Shown: positions 7,689 to 16,779 of the stretch, one piece after another
Layout: every line of letters starts with the position of its first letter
Numbering within the stretch: position 1 is the first letter of the stretch
Source of the DNA: Pontibacter rufus
Lineage (GTDB): Bacteria; Bacteroidota; Bacteroidia; Cytophagales; Hymenobacteraceae
Direction of reading: 5' to 3'
DNA: 64,000 bases
Assembly: GCF_015694705.1 (NCBI RefSeq)
Contig: NZ_JADQDR010000003.1
Span: forward strand, 186,001-250,000
Made by a program: the position numbers and the translations under genes
The notes under the pieces: model-generated
The model's input: the letters and a program-made list of their open reading frames with translations, nothing else
Told to the model about the DNA's origin: nothing
Databases searched by the model: none

Positions 7689-8105
7689 TTAATCTTTTAT
7701 AAAACTCATGGAGTGCACCTGGTATTTACCGTCTGCGGCCTTCATGCGGATAAGGACCGTGTATGTACCGCTTTTAGACGTATAGGTGCCGATGGCATAC
7801 AATTGCCCTTTTTCGGAGGTGCCGTCGTGGTTAACTGAAAAGTCTACAGGTGTATTTTTGCTGAAAAAGTTCTTCATCACAAACTCAGCCTGGGTGCTGC
7901 TGTAGTTGGTTGCATCCCCGCCATCCAGCGTAATTTCCACTACATTGCTGAAATTGCGGGCCAGGTCTTTGGCAGAGCCGGCCTTCATAGCGTATTTTAC
8001 GCTGCCCATGGCATCGCTGCCCTGCGCTGCGGCAGGAAATGTTGTAAAAAATACCGTTGCCAGCAACAACGAAAATACTGCTAAAATGTGTCTAATTTTT
8101 TTCAT
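7689..8105 (-). CDS. DUF4783 exported protein
   Basis: Starting at MKKIRHILAV, the product is 138 residues with a signal peptide ending near AAAQ. The mature part (SAKDLARNFSNVVEITLDG, then QAEFVMKNFF, then YAIGTYTSKSGTYTVLIRMK) matches the small NTF2-like DUF4783 family. The family is found mostly in Bacteroidota and, from memory, often sits next to nadC as here. Its role is unknown; an envelope location is likely. The first ATG of the longer frame (8159) would bury the signal peptide and is unlikely. Confidence 0.8.
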   Translation of the reverse strand: MKKIRHILAVFSLLLATVFFTTFPAAAQGSDAMGSVKYAMKAGSAKDLARNFSNVVEITLDGGDATNYSSTQAEFVMKNFFSKNTPVDFSVNHDGTSEKGQLYAIGTYTSKSGTYTVLIRMKAADGKYQVHSMSFIKD

Positions 8106-8469
8106 GAATACAACTTGTGACTTTGAACTGTTAGCAGCCAAAACTATGCCAGTAAACAAGGTATGAAATAAATGTAAAACATAATAGCATTATGCAAATA
8201 TCCCGACGTTGTGCAAAAGCTGTTCCTGCCCGCTTTAATTGCCCCTAATAAAACTCTTAGCCGGCTATAACAGTAGCTTTTAACAGGTATGTATAAGTAT
8301 GCTTGCCCGGGCAGGCTTAAAACCACCTTATGAAGTGCCCGGTGGCAAGCGGCAAAAACATGCCAGCCACACGTTTTATCATCAAGGGATAAAGCGCGTG
8401 TCGTTGGTTATAAACAAATAAAAAAAGCCTTATACTTCATATATTGGTATTTGTGTCTTTTTACTTAGT

Positions 8470-8477
8470 TATATTTG
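8470..8477 (+). promoter_or_regulatory. -7 promoter element placed four bases before the gpmI ATG
   Basis: TATATTTG matches TAnnTTTG exactly. Only CGCT separates it from the ATG at 8482, so the predicted transcription start falls at or next to the start codon. Confidence 0.55.
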
Positions 8478-8481
8478 CGCT

Positions 8482-10008
8482 ATGGATAAAAAGGTTCTTT
8501 TAGTGATTTTAGATGGATGGGGCATCGCTACCCACCCCGAGGTTTCGGCTATTGCAAAAGCCAAAACACCTTTCTTCGATGCTATACTTCAGCAATATCC
8601 TAACACCCGGTTGCAGGCTTCGGGCGAGGCCGTCGGGCTGCCCGAAGGGCAGATGGGCAATTCAGAAGTTGGCCATATGAACCTGGGTGCAGGGCGTGTG
8701 GTATACCAGGATTTGGTGCGCATCAACAAAGCCATTGCTGAACACCAGCTTGGCACGATACCCGTGCTGGCTGATGCATTTGCCTATGCCAAAGAAAATA
8801 ACAAGCCGGTACACTTTATTGGGCTGCTGTCTGATGGCGGCGTGCACTCGCACATCAACCACCTGAAGGCGCTTTGCTCGGTAGCTTCTGATCAGGGGCT
8901 GCGCGATGTTTACATACATGCTTTTACCGATGGCCGCGATACCGATCCCAAAAGTGGCGCCAGGTATTTAACGGAGCTGCAGGAGCACCTGGCACACAGC
9001 ACCGGCACCATTGCCTCTGTAATTGGCCGCTATTACGCCATGGACCGCGACAACCGCTGGGAGCGTGTAAAACTGGCCTACGATCTGCTGGTGAAAGGTG
9101 CGGGCGAACACTCCCAAAACCTTATCCAGTCTGTACAGGATTCTTATGATGCCGGGGTAACGGATGAGTTCATCAAGCCCATTGTGAAGGTGAATGATGC
9201 AGGCCAGCCGGTTGCCACTATAAAAGACGGCGATGTTGTGATTTGCTTTAACTTCCGCACGGATCGGGGCCGCGAAATTACGCAGGCCCTCACGCAGCGC
9301 GACTTTCCGGAGCAGGACATGCACCGCCTGAACCTGCACTACATTACCATGACCACGTACGATGAAACATTTGAAGGTGTAAAGGCTATTTTCGAGAAGG
9401 ACAACCTGAACAACACCCTCGGCGCCGTGCTGGCCAATGCCGGTAAAACGCAGATACGTATTGCTGAAACAGAAAAATACCCGCACGTTACCTTCTTCTT
9501 TTCCGGTGGCCGCGAAAGCGAATTCCCCGGCGAAAAGCGCCTGATGTGCCCATCGCCCAAAGTTGCCACCTATGATTTGCAGCCGGAAATGAGCGCCGCC
9601 GATATCCGCGACGCGATTGTGCCGGAACTGGAACGCAAATCTGTCGACTTTATCTGCCTTAACTTTGCCAACCCTGACATGGTAGGCCATACGGGCGTGT
9701 TTGAAGCCGTGGTGAAAGCCTGCGAAACCGCAGATAAGTGTGCTGAGAAGGTAGTAACTACTGCTTTAAATAATGGCTACGACAGTATTATTATTGCAGA
9801 CCATGGCAATGCCGATTTCATGATTAACCCGGATGGTACGCCCAATACGGCTCATACTACTAACCTGGTGCCCTGCATTCTGGTGAGCAACGACTTTAAA
9901 GGTTCCCTGCACGAGGGCAAACTCGGTGACATTGCCCCTACCATACTGGAACTGATGGGCATACCGCAGCCGCAGGAGATGACGGGCGTATCTTTAATCA
10001 ATAAGTAA
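8482..10008 (+). CDS. gpmI: 2,3-bisphosphoglycerate-independent phosphoglycerate mutase
   Basis: GpmI interconverts 3- and 2-phosphoglycerate in glycolysis and gluconeogenesis. The 508-residue length is normal. Visible motifs are LVILDGWGIA (7-16) with the metal-binding Asp, GNSEVGHMNLGAGR (59-72) with the phosphorylated Ser61, DGRDTDP in the phosphotransferase insertion, and the C-terminal IIADHGNAD metal site. It is soluble and Mn2+-dependent in known members. The next gene, a lipoprotein, begins with a GTG seven bases after the stop and is probably co-transcribed. Confidence 0.97.
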   Translation: MDKKVLLVILDGWGIATHPEVSAIAKAKTPFFDAILQQYPNTRLQASGEAVGLPEGQMGNSEVGHMNLGAGRVVYQDLVRINKAIAEHQLGTIPVLADAFAYAKENNKPVHFIGLLSDGGVHSHINHLKALCSVASDQGLRDVYIHAFTDGRDTDPKSGARYLTELQEHLAHSTGTIASVIGRYYAMDRDNRWERVKLAYDLLVKGAGEHSQNLIQSVQDSYDAGVTDEFIKPIVKVNDAGQPVATIKDGDVVICFNFRTDRGREITQALTQRDFPEQDMHRLNLHYITMTTYDETFEGVKAIFEKDNLNNTLGAVLANAGKTQIRIAETEKYPHVTFFFSGGRESEFPGEKRLMCPSPKVATYDLQPEMSAADIRDAIVPELERKSVDFICLNFANPDMVGHTGVFEAVVKACETADKCAEKVVTTALNNGYDSIIIADHGNADFMINPDGTPNTAHTTNLVPCILVSNDFKGSLHEGKLGDIAPTILELMGIPQPQEMTGVSLINK

Positions 10009-10015
10009 GCAGCGC

Positions 10016-10594
10016 GTGCTCAGGTATAGCTTATTTGTTTTATTTGGCCTGTTACTAGCCGCTACATCAGGTTGTGATCGCCCAGTGCCACCTGCCGCAG
10101 ATGCTGCCAGTGGCGCTTACAACCTGCATGCATACCTGCAGCAACAGATACAACGCCTGCAACAGGAGCAGCCAATGGTCCTGAAGTCTGTAAAAACAGA
10201 AGATCAGCCCGTAGAGACTGTGGAAACGGCCAAAGTGGATTGGGAGGAAGAATTGGCTATGTTCCAGGATCTGGATCTAAACAAGCCTACACTGCAGGAA
10301 TACTATACCCGCACCGACAGCACCCTGGCCGATGGCAGCATCTCTATCCATTATGATCGGCGGCCTGATGCTGAAGCGCCTGTACAGCACCTGTACCTGC
10401 GCCTCAGCCCCAGCCGGCACCTGGAGCAGTTACAGGCATTGGTGCAGGACCAGAACATCCTGTTCTTTACCCGTCGCAACCTGCAGCTGACAGCAGATCC
10501 TGCGAACGGCAACCTCAGCGGCTATGGTGTGGAGGGTACACAAAAACTCATTTTCGGCGATACCCTGAACTACAGCGTAGACACTAATCTGTAA
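10016..10594 (+). CDS. Lipoprotein of unknown function
   Basis: The 192-residue product starts at a GTG right after gpmI and has a lipoprotein signal (hydrophobic core then TSGCDR). The mature part has a Gln-rich helical stretch (YLQQQIQRLQQEQ). A later region (TADGSISIHYDRR, YLRLSPSRHLEQLQALV) alternates charged and hydrophobic residues as in a folded beta/alpha domain. I do not recognise a named family. It is likely co-expressed with gpmI but there is no reason to think it is glycolytic. Confidence 0.65.
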   Translation: MLRYSLFVLFGLLLAATSGCDRPVPPAADAASGAYNLHAYLQQQIQRLQQEQPMVLKSVKTEDQPVETVETAKVDWEEELAMFQDLDLNKPTLQEYYTRTDSTLADGSISIHYDRRPDAEAPVQHLYLRLSPSRHLEQLQALVQDQNILFFTRRNLQLTADPANGNLSGYGVEGTQKLIFGDTLNYSVDTNL

Positions 10595-10716
10595 CTTCGC
10601 GCCTGAACCGCATTTATACTTGCTGTCGGCTTCCGGCAGAGCTATAGTTTTATTATCTTGCACAGCTAAGCACTTGTGCGCCTTAGCTTTATCTGTGCCC
10701 GATTAACTGGTTTGCC

Positions 10717-12219
10717 ATGCGCCTCTTTATCCTTACCGTTACTTTCTGTCTTGTGTGGAGCGTGGCCGCCTTTGCCCAAAATATACCTCCGCTACCAAAC
10801 CGCGGACGCAATTGCGGCGTTGAGCCATACCTCACTGCCCTGCAGCAACAGCGACCGGAATTTACCCGGATGCAGCAGCAGGCGGCACAAGCGATACAGG
10901 AGGTCTTACGGGCAAAGCCCCAGGGGCAGCAACAGCGCCAGGCCACCCTCACCATTCCGGTTGTTTTCCATGTGGTGTATAACACAGCACAGCAGAATAT
11001 CCCGGATGCGCAGCTATACTCACAACTGGCCGTACTAAATGCAGATTTCAGAAGGCTGAATGCTGATACCGCCAATACCCCGGATTATTTTACACCTTAT
11101 GCCGCCGATACGGAAATAGAATTCTGCCTGGCAAAGGTTGATCCGGAAGGGAATGAAACCAGTGGTATTACGCGTACCAAAACAAGCCACACCAGCTTTA
11201 ACCTCAACGATAATGTAAAACATACGGCACAGGGCGGAGCTGATATCTGGGATCGGGACCGCTACCTGAACATCTGGGTGTGCGCCATATCTGATGATGT
11301 ACTTGGATATGCCAGCACGCCCGGCTCACCGGCTGATGCCGACGGTGTGGTGCTGCACTTCGCTGTGATTGGTGCGGCGCCTGACAATACAGCTTCATGG
11401 GCTTACAACGGCGGCCGCACCGCTACACACGAGATCGGCCACTGGCTTGGCCTGCGGCACATCTGGGGCAACGGGTCTTCCTGCATAGACTCTGATGGGA
11501 TAAACGACACGCCGAACCAGCTGGAAGAAAATAACGGCTGCCCCGGCGAAACGCACGCTTCCTGCGGCAACGAGCCTTACGGCGACATGTTTCAGAATTA
11601 TATGGACTATACCGATGATGCCTGCATGAACCTTTTCACCAAAGGGCAGGCTGCCTATATGCGAGGCGTACTCAGCAGCGTGCGCAGCTCCATCCCGAAT
11701 TCCATTGCCTGTTCCCGTACCCTCCGTTCCGATTTTAAAGCCACCTCCCTCAGCGACACTTTAACAATAGCGAGCAAAGCTGTTTCTTTCAGCGATGCCT
11801 CACAGGGTATCAAGGCAACGTCCAGGCTGTGGCAGTTTGAGGGAGGTATTCCGTCTACATCCACAGAACTTAACCCCACGGTTACTTACCCGGTACCCGG
11901 CAAGTATAAGGTATCACTCACCATCACCAACGGCACACTCAGCAGCACCGAAACAAAGGCTGGCTACATTCATGTAACTGTAGATGATCTGGTTGTATAC
12001 CCTAGTCCGGCTTCAGATTTCATTATTGTGGAACAGCCCGCCCGCGTAACGGTTCGCCAGGTAGAAATACGAAACCAGCTTGGCCAGCGCATACTAACAG
12101 CAGAAGTCCGGGACAGGGTGCTGCGCATAAATATACGCCAGCTGCCAGCCGGCATCTACTTCCTACACATCACCAGCACCAACGGCAGCGTAATAAAAAA
12201 GATAAGCGTGGTGAAATAA
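10717..12219 (+). CDS. Secreted M43-family zinc metalloprotease with PKD domain and T9SS sorting tail
   Basis: The 500-residue protein has a signal peptide (about 1-21), a catalytic domain, a PKD-like domain (about 335-415) and a C-terminal type IX secretion sorting domain (about 425-500, ending in IKKISVVK). The zinc site HEIGHWLGLRH (238-248) and the Met-turn NYMDY (294-298) mark it as a pappalysin/cytophagalysin (M43) metzincin. Paired cysteines in the catalytic part fit an extracellular enzyme. It is probably released or surface-attached through the T9SS; PorP/SprF and GldJ genes lie at 60-62 kb. The substrate is unknown. Confidence 0.9.
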   Translation: MRLFILTVTFCLVWSVAAFAQNIPPLPNRGRNCGVEPYLTALQQQRPEFTRMQQQAAQAIQEVLRAKPQGQQQRQATLTIPVVFHVVYNTAQQNIPDAQLYSQLAVLNADFRRLNADTANTPDYFTPYAADTEIEFCLAKVDPEGNETSGITRTKTSHTSFNLNDNVKHTAQGGADIWDRDRYLNIWVCAISDDVLGYASTPGSPADADGVVLHFAVIGAAPDNTASWAYNGGRTATHEIGHWLGLRHIWGNGSSCIDSDGINDTPNQLEENNGCPGETHASCGNEPYGDMFQNYMDYTDDACMNLFTKGQAAYMRGVLSSVRSSIPNSIACSRTLRSDFKATSLSDTLTIASKAVSFSDASQGIKATSRLWQFEGGIPSTSTELNPTVTYPVPGKYKVSLTITNGTLSSTETKAGYIHVTVDDLVVYPSPASDFIIVEQPARVTVRQVEIRNQLGQRILTAEVRDRVLRINIRQLPAGIYFLHITSTNGSVIKKISVVK

Positions 12220-12243
12220 ATTACGAACTATTAATTAAGGTAG

Positions 12244-12323
12244 CCTCCGCTGGTGCGAGCTTATAGCTCGTACCTTTATTTCCAGATGTAAAAGTACGAG
12301 CTACAAGCTCGCACCAGCGGAGG
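12244..12323. repeat. 80-bp palindromic repeat, copy 1
   Basis: Two arms of about 33 bases (12244-12276 and 12291-12323) are nearly perfect reverse complements around a short loop. The outer part is CCTCCGCTGGTGCGAGCTT and its complement. A second copy occurs at 20248-20330. Here it lies between convergent genes, where it could also act as a bidirectional terminator. It encodes nothing and has no transposase nearby. Confidence 0.9.
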
Positions 12324-12439
12324 GGAACTACGCACAACAAGGATCTTAACCGCTAATTCGCATAGATTACGAACGAAAAAGAATGAGAAGAATGTACTGC
12401 ATCAATTTGTAATTGATAATTCTTAATTCGTAACTCATT

Positions 12440-12862
12440 TTAAGCTTCTCCCTGCAGCGTAACCACCACGGTGCGTTTGGAAGCATGGTTGCGGTGCTCG
12501 CAGAGGTAAATGCCCTGCCAGGTACCCAGGTTCAGCCGGCCTTTGGTAACAGGCACTGTAACAGAACTCCCCAGTATAGCGGCTTTCAGATGGGCCGGCA
12601 TGTCATCAGGGCCTTCTGATGTATGGCGGTAGTAGGATTGGTTTTCGGGTACCAGGTGGTTGAAATGGCTTTCAAAATCCTGCCGCACAGTTGGGTCTGC
12701 ATCTTCATTTATCGTTAGGCTCGCCGATGTATGTTTGATAAACACATGTGCCAGCCCGATATTGATTTCCTCCAGTTCCGGCAGTTGCGCCACCAGCAAA
12801 TCTGTTATCAAATGAAAGCCACGTTTTACGGCCGGTAACCTAATCTCTTTCTGAAACCACAT
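12440..12862 (-). CDS. yjbQ: YjbQ-type protein (UPF0047)
   Basis: From the ATG for MWFQKEIRLP, the product is about 140 residues, the normal YjbQ length. Signatures include INIGLAHVFIKHTSASLTI followed by NEDADPTVRQD, and the C-terminal GTWQGIYLCEHRNH. These hold the conserved His and Asp/Glu residues of the family's trimeric fold. Members complement thiamine-phosphate synthase mutants weakly, so databases name it secondary thiamine-phosphate synthase; the real role is unsettled. The upstream ATG at 12904 adds residues not found in the family. Confidence 0.9.
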   Translation of the reverse strand: MWFQKEIRLPAVKRGFHLITDLLVAQLPELEEINIGLAHVFIKHTSASLTINEDADPTVRQDFESHFNHLVPENQSYYRHTSEGPDDMPAHLKAAILGSSVTVPVTKGRLNLGTWQGIYLCEHRNHASKRTVVVTLQGEA

Positions 12863-12988
12863 AAGCTTAATGGATGAATTTATATAGTATAAAACCCGCT
12901 TCACAGGAATCTGGCAGCTTTCAAGGTATAATTCTGCTGTCTCAGAAATTGCTTACTTAAATCTGCCGGGTCTGGTCTATTGAACGGC

Positions 12989-14365
12989 TTAATCTATCGT
13001 ACGTTCATAGGCGCCCATGTCTGGTTCGGTCGCGCTGCGGGGCTTGCCTTTGATATCAGTGGTTATATCTGGCAGCACAAGGGCAGCACTGCTGGCCGGC
13101 GATAAAGTATCCAGACTGAAATCCGCTTTGTCCGGGGCTTTAAACGCAGGCTCCCTGTTCAGAATATTATTGCTCTGATGTAGCTGTTCCGCATAAATGT
13201 TTGTCCGCAGCAGGTTGTTTCTTATTTCCAGTGAAGCTTCGGGACCAACATCAAACAGTACTTCATCCTTAAACCCATAACTCTCAGAGTAAACAATGGA
13301 ATTGACGAGCCGGAGCAACGTTGGCTTATCTTTAATTTCTGTGCCAGGTATATAATCCGCTATTACCAAAGCAGGCGTTTCGCGGGGCAGCCGGTTACCA
13401 TAGTTTACGATGGTGGCGTAGAGCACTTCATAGTTGCCGCCGCCCAACCCGCCAAAGCCATACTGCCCACAATTATATATCAACGTGTTTACCACCTTCA
13501 CGTCCGAGGTATAGCCGACGATTCCATCCAGAAAAGCGTAAGCTACCACGCAACCTTCTATCAGTGTTCCGGCTTTGCCCGGGTTGCCGATCCGAAGTCC
13601 ATACTGGGTATTGCGAATATCGGCATACTGCAGCACGTTGCCTGCACTCTTCGTCAGTATCCGGATGCCTTCCCACTGGCCCGGCGCTGTTACATAATCC
13701 GGCTCCCGTCGCAAACCGCTGAAAGTTACCCGCTCTTCCGGCGTCCCCTGCACCAGTAGCTGCCCGTTTATAAGCAGTACCGCCTTGTTTGCTGCGTAGA
13801 TGTGCGTGCCTTTGGGTATGGTAAGCGTGGCATCTGCCTTCACCAGCACCGAATCGAGTAGCACGTGGGGTTTGTCATTGGGCCATGTTGTATTCCCGAT
13901 AGTTTCTTTGCGGTGGAAGTAGGCATTCTGGCCATAAGCCACCAGCTTTACGCTTTGCTGCTGCCCGTTGGTGCTGAAAAGTATAGAGTCGGCTACCAGG
14001 AAAGGCAGGTTCTCGTCAGATGGGTTGATATTAACTTTCACGAGCACATACAGGCTGTCGTTGCCACGCAGTTCGATGTTATTCGCCAGCGGGCGCTGCA
14101 CGCCGTTGATGATAAGCTGATAAGGAGACGAAGCGGCACCTGCCAGCGTAATGCCGCTGATGCGCACCGCTTTGGGGTTGGGGTTAAATACTTTGAGCCG
14201 CTTGGTTACGCTGCCCTGGCTCACAAAAACCGTATCAAATAAAACCGTATCCGCCGAAAACGACAGTATCGCGTTCGGGTCGGTGGTAATGATTTCGTCT
14301 TTTGGCTCGCAGGAAAACAACGAAAGCAAAAGGAGCAGGGGAAGTATGGCAAGCAGGTATTTCAA
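12989..14365 (-). CDS. Lipoprotein with a right-handed beta-helix
   Basis: The 458-residue protein has lipobox FSC (about residue 19) after a Leu-rich signal. An N-terminal Ig-like part (SADTVLFDTVFVSQGS, LKVFNPNPKAV) precedes a parallel beta-helix from about residue 170. There, short repeats such as LQYADIRNTQYGLRI and VVNTLIYNCGQYG recur. The end (KPRSATEPDMGAYE) is the signature of choice-of-anchor Q domains. Such surface lipoproteins bind or process polysaccharides in some relatives, but no catalytic residue can be named here. It is transcribed alone. Confidence 0.8.
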   Translation of the reverse strand: MKYLLAILPLLLLLSLFSCEPKDEIITTDPNAILSFSADTVLFDTVFVSQGSVTKRLKVFNPNPKAVRISGITLAGAASSPYQLIINGVQRPLANNIELRGNDSLYVLVKVNINPSDENLPFLVADSILFSTNGQQQSVKLVAYGQNAYFHRKETIGNTTWPNDKPHVLLDSVLVKADATLTIPKGTHIYAANKAVLLINGQLLVQGTPEERVTFSGLRREPDYVTAPGQWEGIRILTKSAGNVLQYADIRNTQYGLRIGNPGKAGTLIEGCVVAYAFLDGIVGYTSDVKVVNTLIYNCGQYGFGGLGGGNYEVLYATIVNYGNRLPRETPALVIADYIPGTEIKDKPTLLRLVNSIVYSESYGFKDEVLFDVGPEASLEIRNNLLRTNIYAEQLHQSNNILNREPAFKAPDKADFSLDTLSPASSAALVLPDITTDIKGKPRSATEPDMGAYERTID

Positions 14366-14524
14366 ATTAATATGCTGATTTTTTTAATGTGGGAATGATG
14401 CCTGATTCTGAGCCAGTGGTAAATGGGCCGAGTCAGCTTTTTAACCATCCGGCAAAATAGTGATTTATACTATAATCCGCTTCTCTTTCCTCATACTTCA
14501 AGTTTTCAACCTGAAGTATAAATG

Positions 14525-14618
14525 AGGCCAGTTCCCCGAAATGCTTCGGGACAGGTTTAACTGGCGAGCGCCACGCTTTATACTTGTTTTATACTTACGC
14601 CAGTTAAAACCTGGCCTA
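14525..14618. repeat. Inverted repeat with a second hairpin nested in one arm
   Basis: The right arm at 14599-14618 is the reverse complement of a left arm split in two (AGGCCAG at 14525-14531 and CAGGTTTAACTGGCG at 14552-14566). Between the two halves sits a separate hairpin, CCCGAA-ATGC-TTCGGG (14535-14550). It lies in the 400-base gap between the beta-helix lipoprotein and prfA, which otherwise shows only the prfA terminator. Confidence 0.75.
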
Positions 14619-14689
14619 CTGAATAGCCCTAAAATGAAATCCTGCAGCAGATAACTTTCTAACCACAATTTAATAACCATTTAGCCCAT

Positions 14690-14736
14690 AATAAAAAAGG
14701 ATGCAGCCACGGCTATACTTGCCTGGCTGCATCCTT
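14690..14736 (-). terminator. prfA terminator
   Basis: A perfect 13-bp stem (AAGGATGCAGCCA at 14697-14709 against 14724-14736) is followed on the minus strand by TTTTTTATT, just past the prfA stop. Confidence 0.9.
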
Positions 14737-14767
14737 GCTATACTTGCTGGTTATCCACAGCAAAATG

Positions 14768-15844
14768 TTATGCTGCAGTAGCGCCTTCTTTCAGCCTTTC
14801 TGCGTTTTCTGCTATGCGCAGCTCTTCCACAAAGTCTTCGATGCCACCGTCCATCACGTTGGGCAGGTTGTATACGGTATACCCGATGCGGTGATCGGTT
14901 ACGCGGCCCTGCGGATAGTTGTAGGTGCGGATTTTGTCGGAACGGTCGCCGCCGCCCACCATACTCTTGCGCTGGGCGCCTTCCTCTTCTTGCTTCTTGG
15001 CCAGCTCAATCTCATACACCCTGGAGCGTAACACTGTCAGGGCTTTGTCGAAGTTCTTGAGCTGCGATTTCTGGTCCTGGCACTGTGCCACAATACCGGT
15101 AGGCAGGTGTGTTAAACGCACGGCAGAATAAGTGGTGTTTACCGACTGCCCACCTGGTCCGGAAGAACAGAAAAGATCTTTGCGGATATCGTTCATGTCC
15201 AGCTCCACATCAAATTCCTCTACCTCCGGCAATACTACCACCGAGGCTACAGAGGTATGGATGCGACCCTGCGTTTCGGTGGCCGGCACGCGCTGCACGC
15301 GGTGCACACCCGACTCGAACTTCATTTTGCCATACACATCCTCGCCCGACATGCCCACGATAATTTCTTTGTAACCACCGGAGGTGCCTTCCTGGGCATC
15401 TATAAGTTCTATCCGCCAGCCCATTTTCTCGGCAAAGCGGCTATACATGCGGTACAGGTCGCCGGCAAAAATGGAGGCTTCGTCGCCACCCGCGCCCGCC
15501 CGGATCTCCATGATAATGTCTTTGCTGTCGTTGGGGTCTTTGGGGATCAGGAGTTCTTTCAGCGCTTCTTCCATCTGCTCGCGTTGCGGCAGCAGCTCGT
15601 CCAGCTCCTCTTTGGCCATCTCCCGGAAATCCTCGTCTTTTTCTGTGGCAATCACCTGCTTGGCGCTGTCGATGTTGCTCAGGATGTTGAGGTACTTTTT
15701 ATATTCAGAAACGATTTTGCCCAGATCCTTATATTCTTTGTTCAGCGATTTATACTTCTTCATATCGCTGGCCACATCAGGCTGGATAAGCAGTTGGCTT
15801 ACCTCTTCAAATCGCTGATTAATGGCTTCTAATTTATCTAACAT
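14768..15844 (-). CDS. prfA: Peptide chain release factor 1
   Basis: RF1 reads UAA and UAG stop codons and releases the finished protein. The 358 residues show the RF1 layout: N-terminal coiled helices, the anticodon-like tripeptide PAT (187-189) inside [10 protein letters not shown] that marks RF1 rather than RF2, and the catalytic GGQ (231-233) in [18 protein letters not shown]. The GGQ glutamine is the usual target of PrmC methylation. A TATCTTTG promoter box lies 24 bases upstream and a strong terminator follows, so it is monocistronic. Confidence 0.98.
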   Translation of the reverse strand: MLDKLEAINQRFEEVSQLLIQPDVASDMKKYKSLNKEYKDLGKIVSEYKKYLNILSNIDSAKQVIATEKDEDFREMAKEELDELLPQREQMEEALKELLIPKDPNDSKDIIMEIRAGAGGDEASIFAGDLYRMYSRFAEKMGWRIELIDAQEGTSGGYKEIIVGMSGEDVYGKMKFESGVHRVQRVPATETQGRIHTSVASVVVLPEVEEFDVELDMNDIRKDLFCSSGPGGQSVNTTYSAVRLTHLPTGIVAQCQDQKSQLKNFDKALTVLRSRVYEIELAKKQEEEGAQRKSMVGGGDRSDKIRTYNYPQGRVTDHRIGYTVYNLPNVMDGGIEDFVEELRIAENAERLKEGATAA

Positions 15845-15867
15845 GATGCTTGTGCGGTTTTAGGCTG

Positions 15868-15875
15868 CAAAGATA
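15868..15875 (-). promoter_or_regulatory. prfA -7 promoter element
   Basis: TATCTTTG on the minus strand, a perfect TAnnTTTG match 24 bases upstream of the prfA start. Confidence 0.65.
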
Positions 15876-16078
15876 CGAATTTGCCTTGTTTATTATTTAT
15901 ACAATTTTGGCTGAAAAGATGTTCAATCGGCACAGCGGGTTATTTCATATGATTTCACGGCTATAGTTAGTTTTTCTCCGCAGTTTTTAATGCCCTGTTC
16001 CTGTTTTCTGTAAACAATGTACGGGCGCCGCCTGTTTTATAAAGCGCTACAGCAGATGCATGTTTAACCCAAAACATT

Positions 16079-16086
16079 TACTTTTG
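16079..16086 (+). promoter_or_regulatory. -7 promoter element for the thioredoxin gene
   Basis: TACTTTTG fits TAnnTTTG and lies 65 bases upstream of the ATG at 16151. It is the best candidate promoter in the 306-base divergent gap between prfA and the thioredoxin gene. Confidence 0.5.
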
Positions 16087-16150
16087 TAGCAAGTATGTTT
16101 AATAACGTGCTTTTGTAATATCAAAAACGATTAAAGATTAAAAGAATACT

Positions 16151-16471
16151 ATGGCTGTAATACAAGCAACTGACACCGATTTTAATGAAGTACTGAATAG
16201 CAACCAGAAAGTGGTAGTAAAATATTATGCTGACTGGTGCGGCAGCTGCCGCCTGTTTGCTCCCAAATTTAAGCGCATGTCGGATGACGACGCTTTTACC
16301 AATGTGGCTTTTGTGGACGTAAATGCTGAAAACAACCCTGAGGCCCGCAAGCTGGCCAATGTAACAAACCTGCCCTTTTTCGCTGTTTTCGAGGGGGGCA
16401 AGCTGCTCGATTCGGTAGCAGCCAGCAAAGAGGAGGCTGTTCGTAACCTTATCCACAAACTAGACGCTTAA
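16151..16471 (+). CDS. Thioredoxin-family protein
   Basis: The 106-residue protein is a single thioredoxin fold with active site WCGSC (29-33) instead of the classical WCGPC, so its redox potential may differ. The cis-proline loop is visible as VTNLPFFAVF, and there is no signal peptide, pointing to a cytoplasmic dithiol-disulfide reductase. The next gene (16478) starts six bases after the stop and should be co-transcribed. A bidirectional terminator closes the pair. Cellular partners are unknown. Confidence 0.9.
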   Translation: MAVIQATDTDFNEVLNSNQKVVVKYYADWCGSCRLFAPKFKRMSDDDAFTNVAFVDVNAENNPEARKLANVTNLPFFAVFEGGKLLDSVAASKEEAVRNLIHKLDA

Positions 16472-16477
16472 TTTGCC

Positions 16478-16720
16478 ATGAAAATACCTGTTATAAAAGA
16501 CCTGGTGGAGAACCAGACGCTGGAAGCGCTGGTAGCCGCAGAAGAAGCTATTATAGAAGAGCAAATGCCCGAAATAGAAGTGAAAGGCGAAGATGACGGC
16601 GAGCAACTAACCCACGTAATGGCTGCCATCTGGATTCTGAACCACATGCAAGACCACAGCACCGACTTTAAAACCGCACTGCGCGAGTATACCAAAAAGG
16701 TACGCGTGTCTATCAGCTAA
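16478..16720 (+). CDS. Small acidic conserved protein (DUF6952-like)
   Basis: The 80-residue acidic product begins MKIPVIKDLVENQTLEALVAAEE and continues with two helices. From memory it resembles a small Bacteroidota family (DUF6952) that commonly follows a thioredoxin gene, exactly as here. It has no cysteines or other catalytic residues and may be a partner or regulator of the thioredoxin. The family name is uncertain. Confidence 0.65.
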   Translation: MKIPVIKDLVENQTLEALVAAEEAIIEEQMPEIEVKGEDDGEQLTHVMAAIWILNHMQDHSTDFKTALREYTKKVRVSIS

Positions 16721-16737
16721 AACATCAACACTGTTAT

Positions 16738-16775
16738 AAAAAGAGGTGCGGAAACTTACTTCCGCGCCTCTTTTT
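16738..16775. terminator. Bidirectional terminator
   Basis: AAAAAGAGG-GCGGAA paired with TTCCGC-CCTCTTTTT (arms 16738-16753 and 16760-16775). It ends the thioredoxin operon on the plus strand and the TetR-like gene on the minus strand, which stops five bases away. Confidence 0.88.
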
Positions 16776-16779
16776 ATAC

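Noticed and set aside
12220..12440. The 80-bp palindrome as a transposon inverted repeat pair
   Set aside because: The arms enclose only a short loop; no transposase ORF and no clear target-site duplication are visible.
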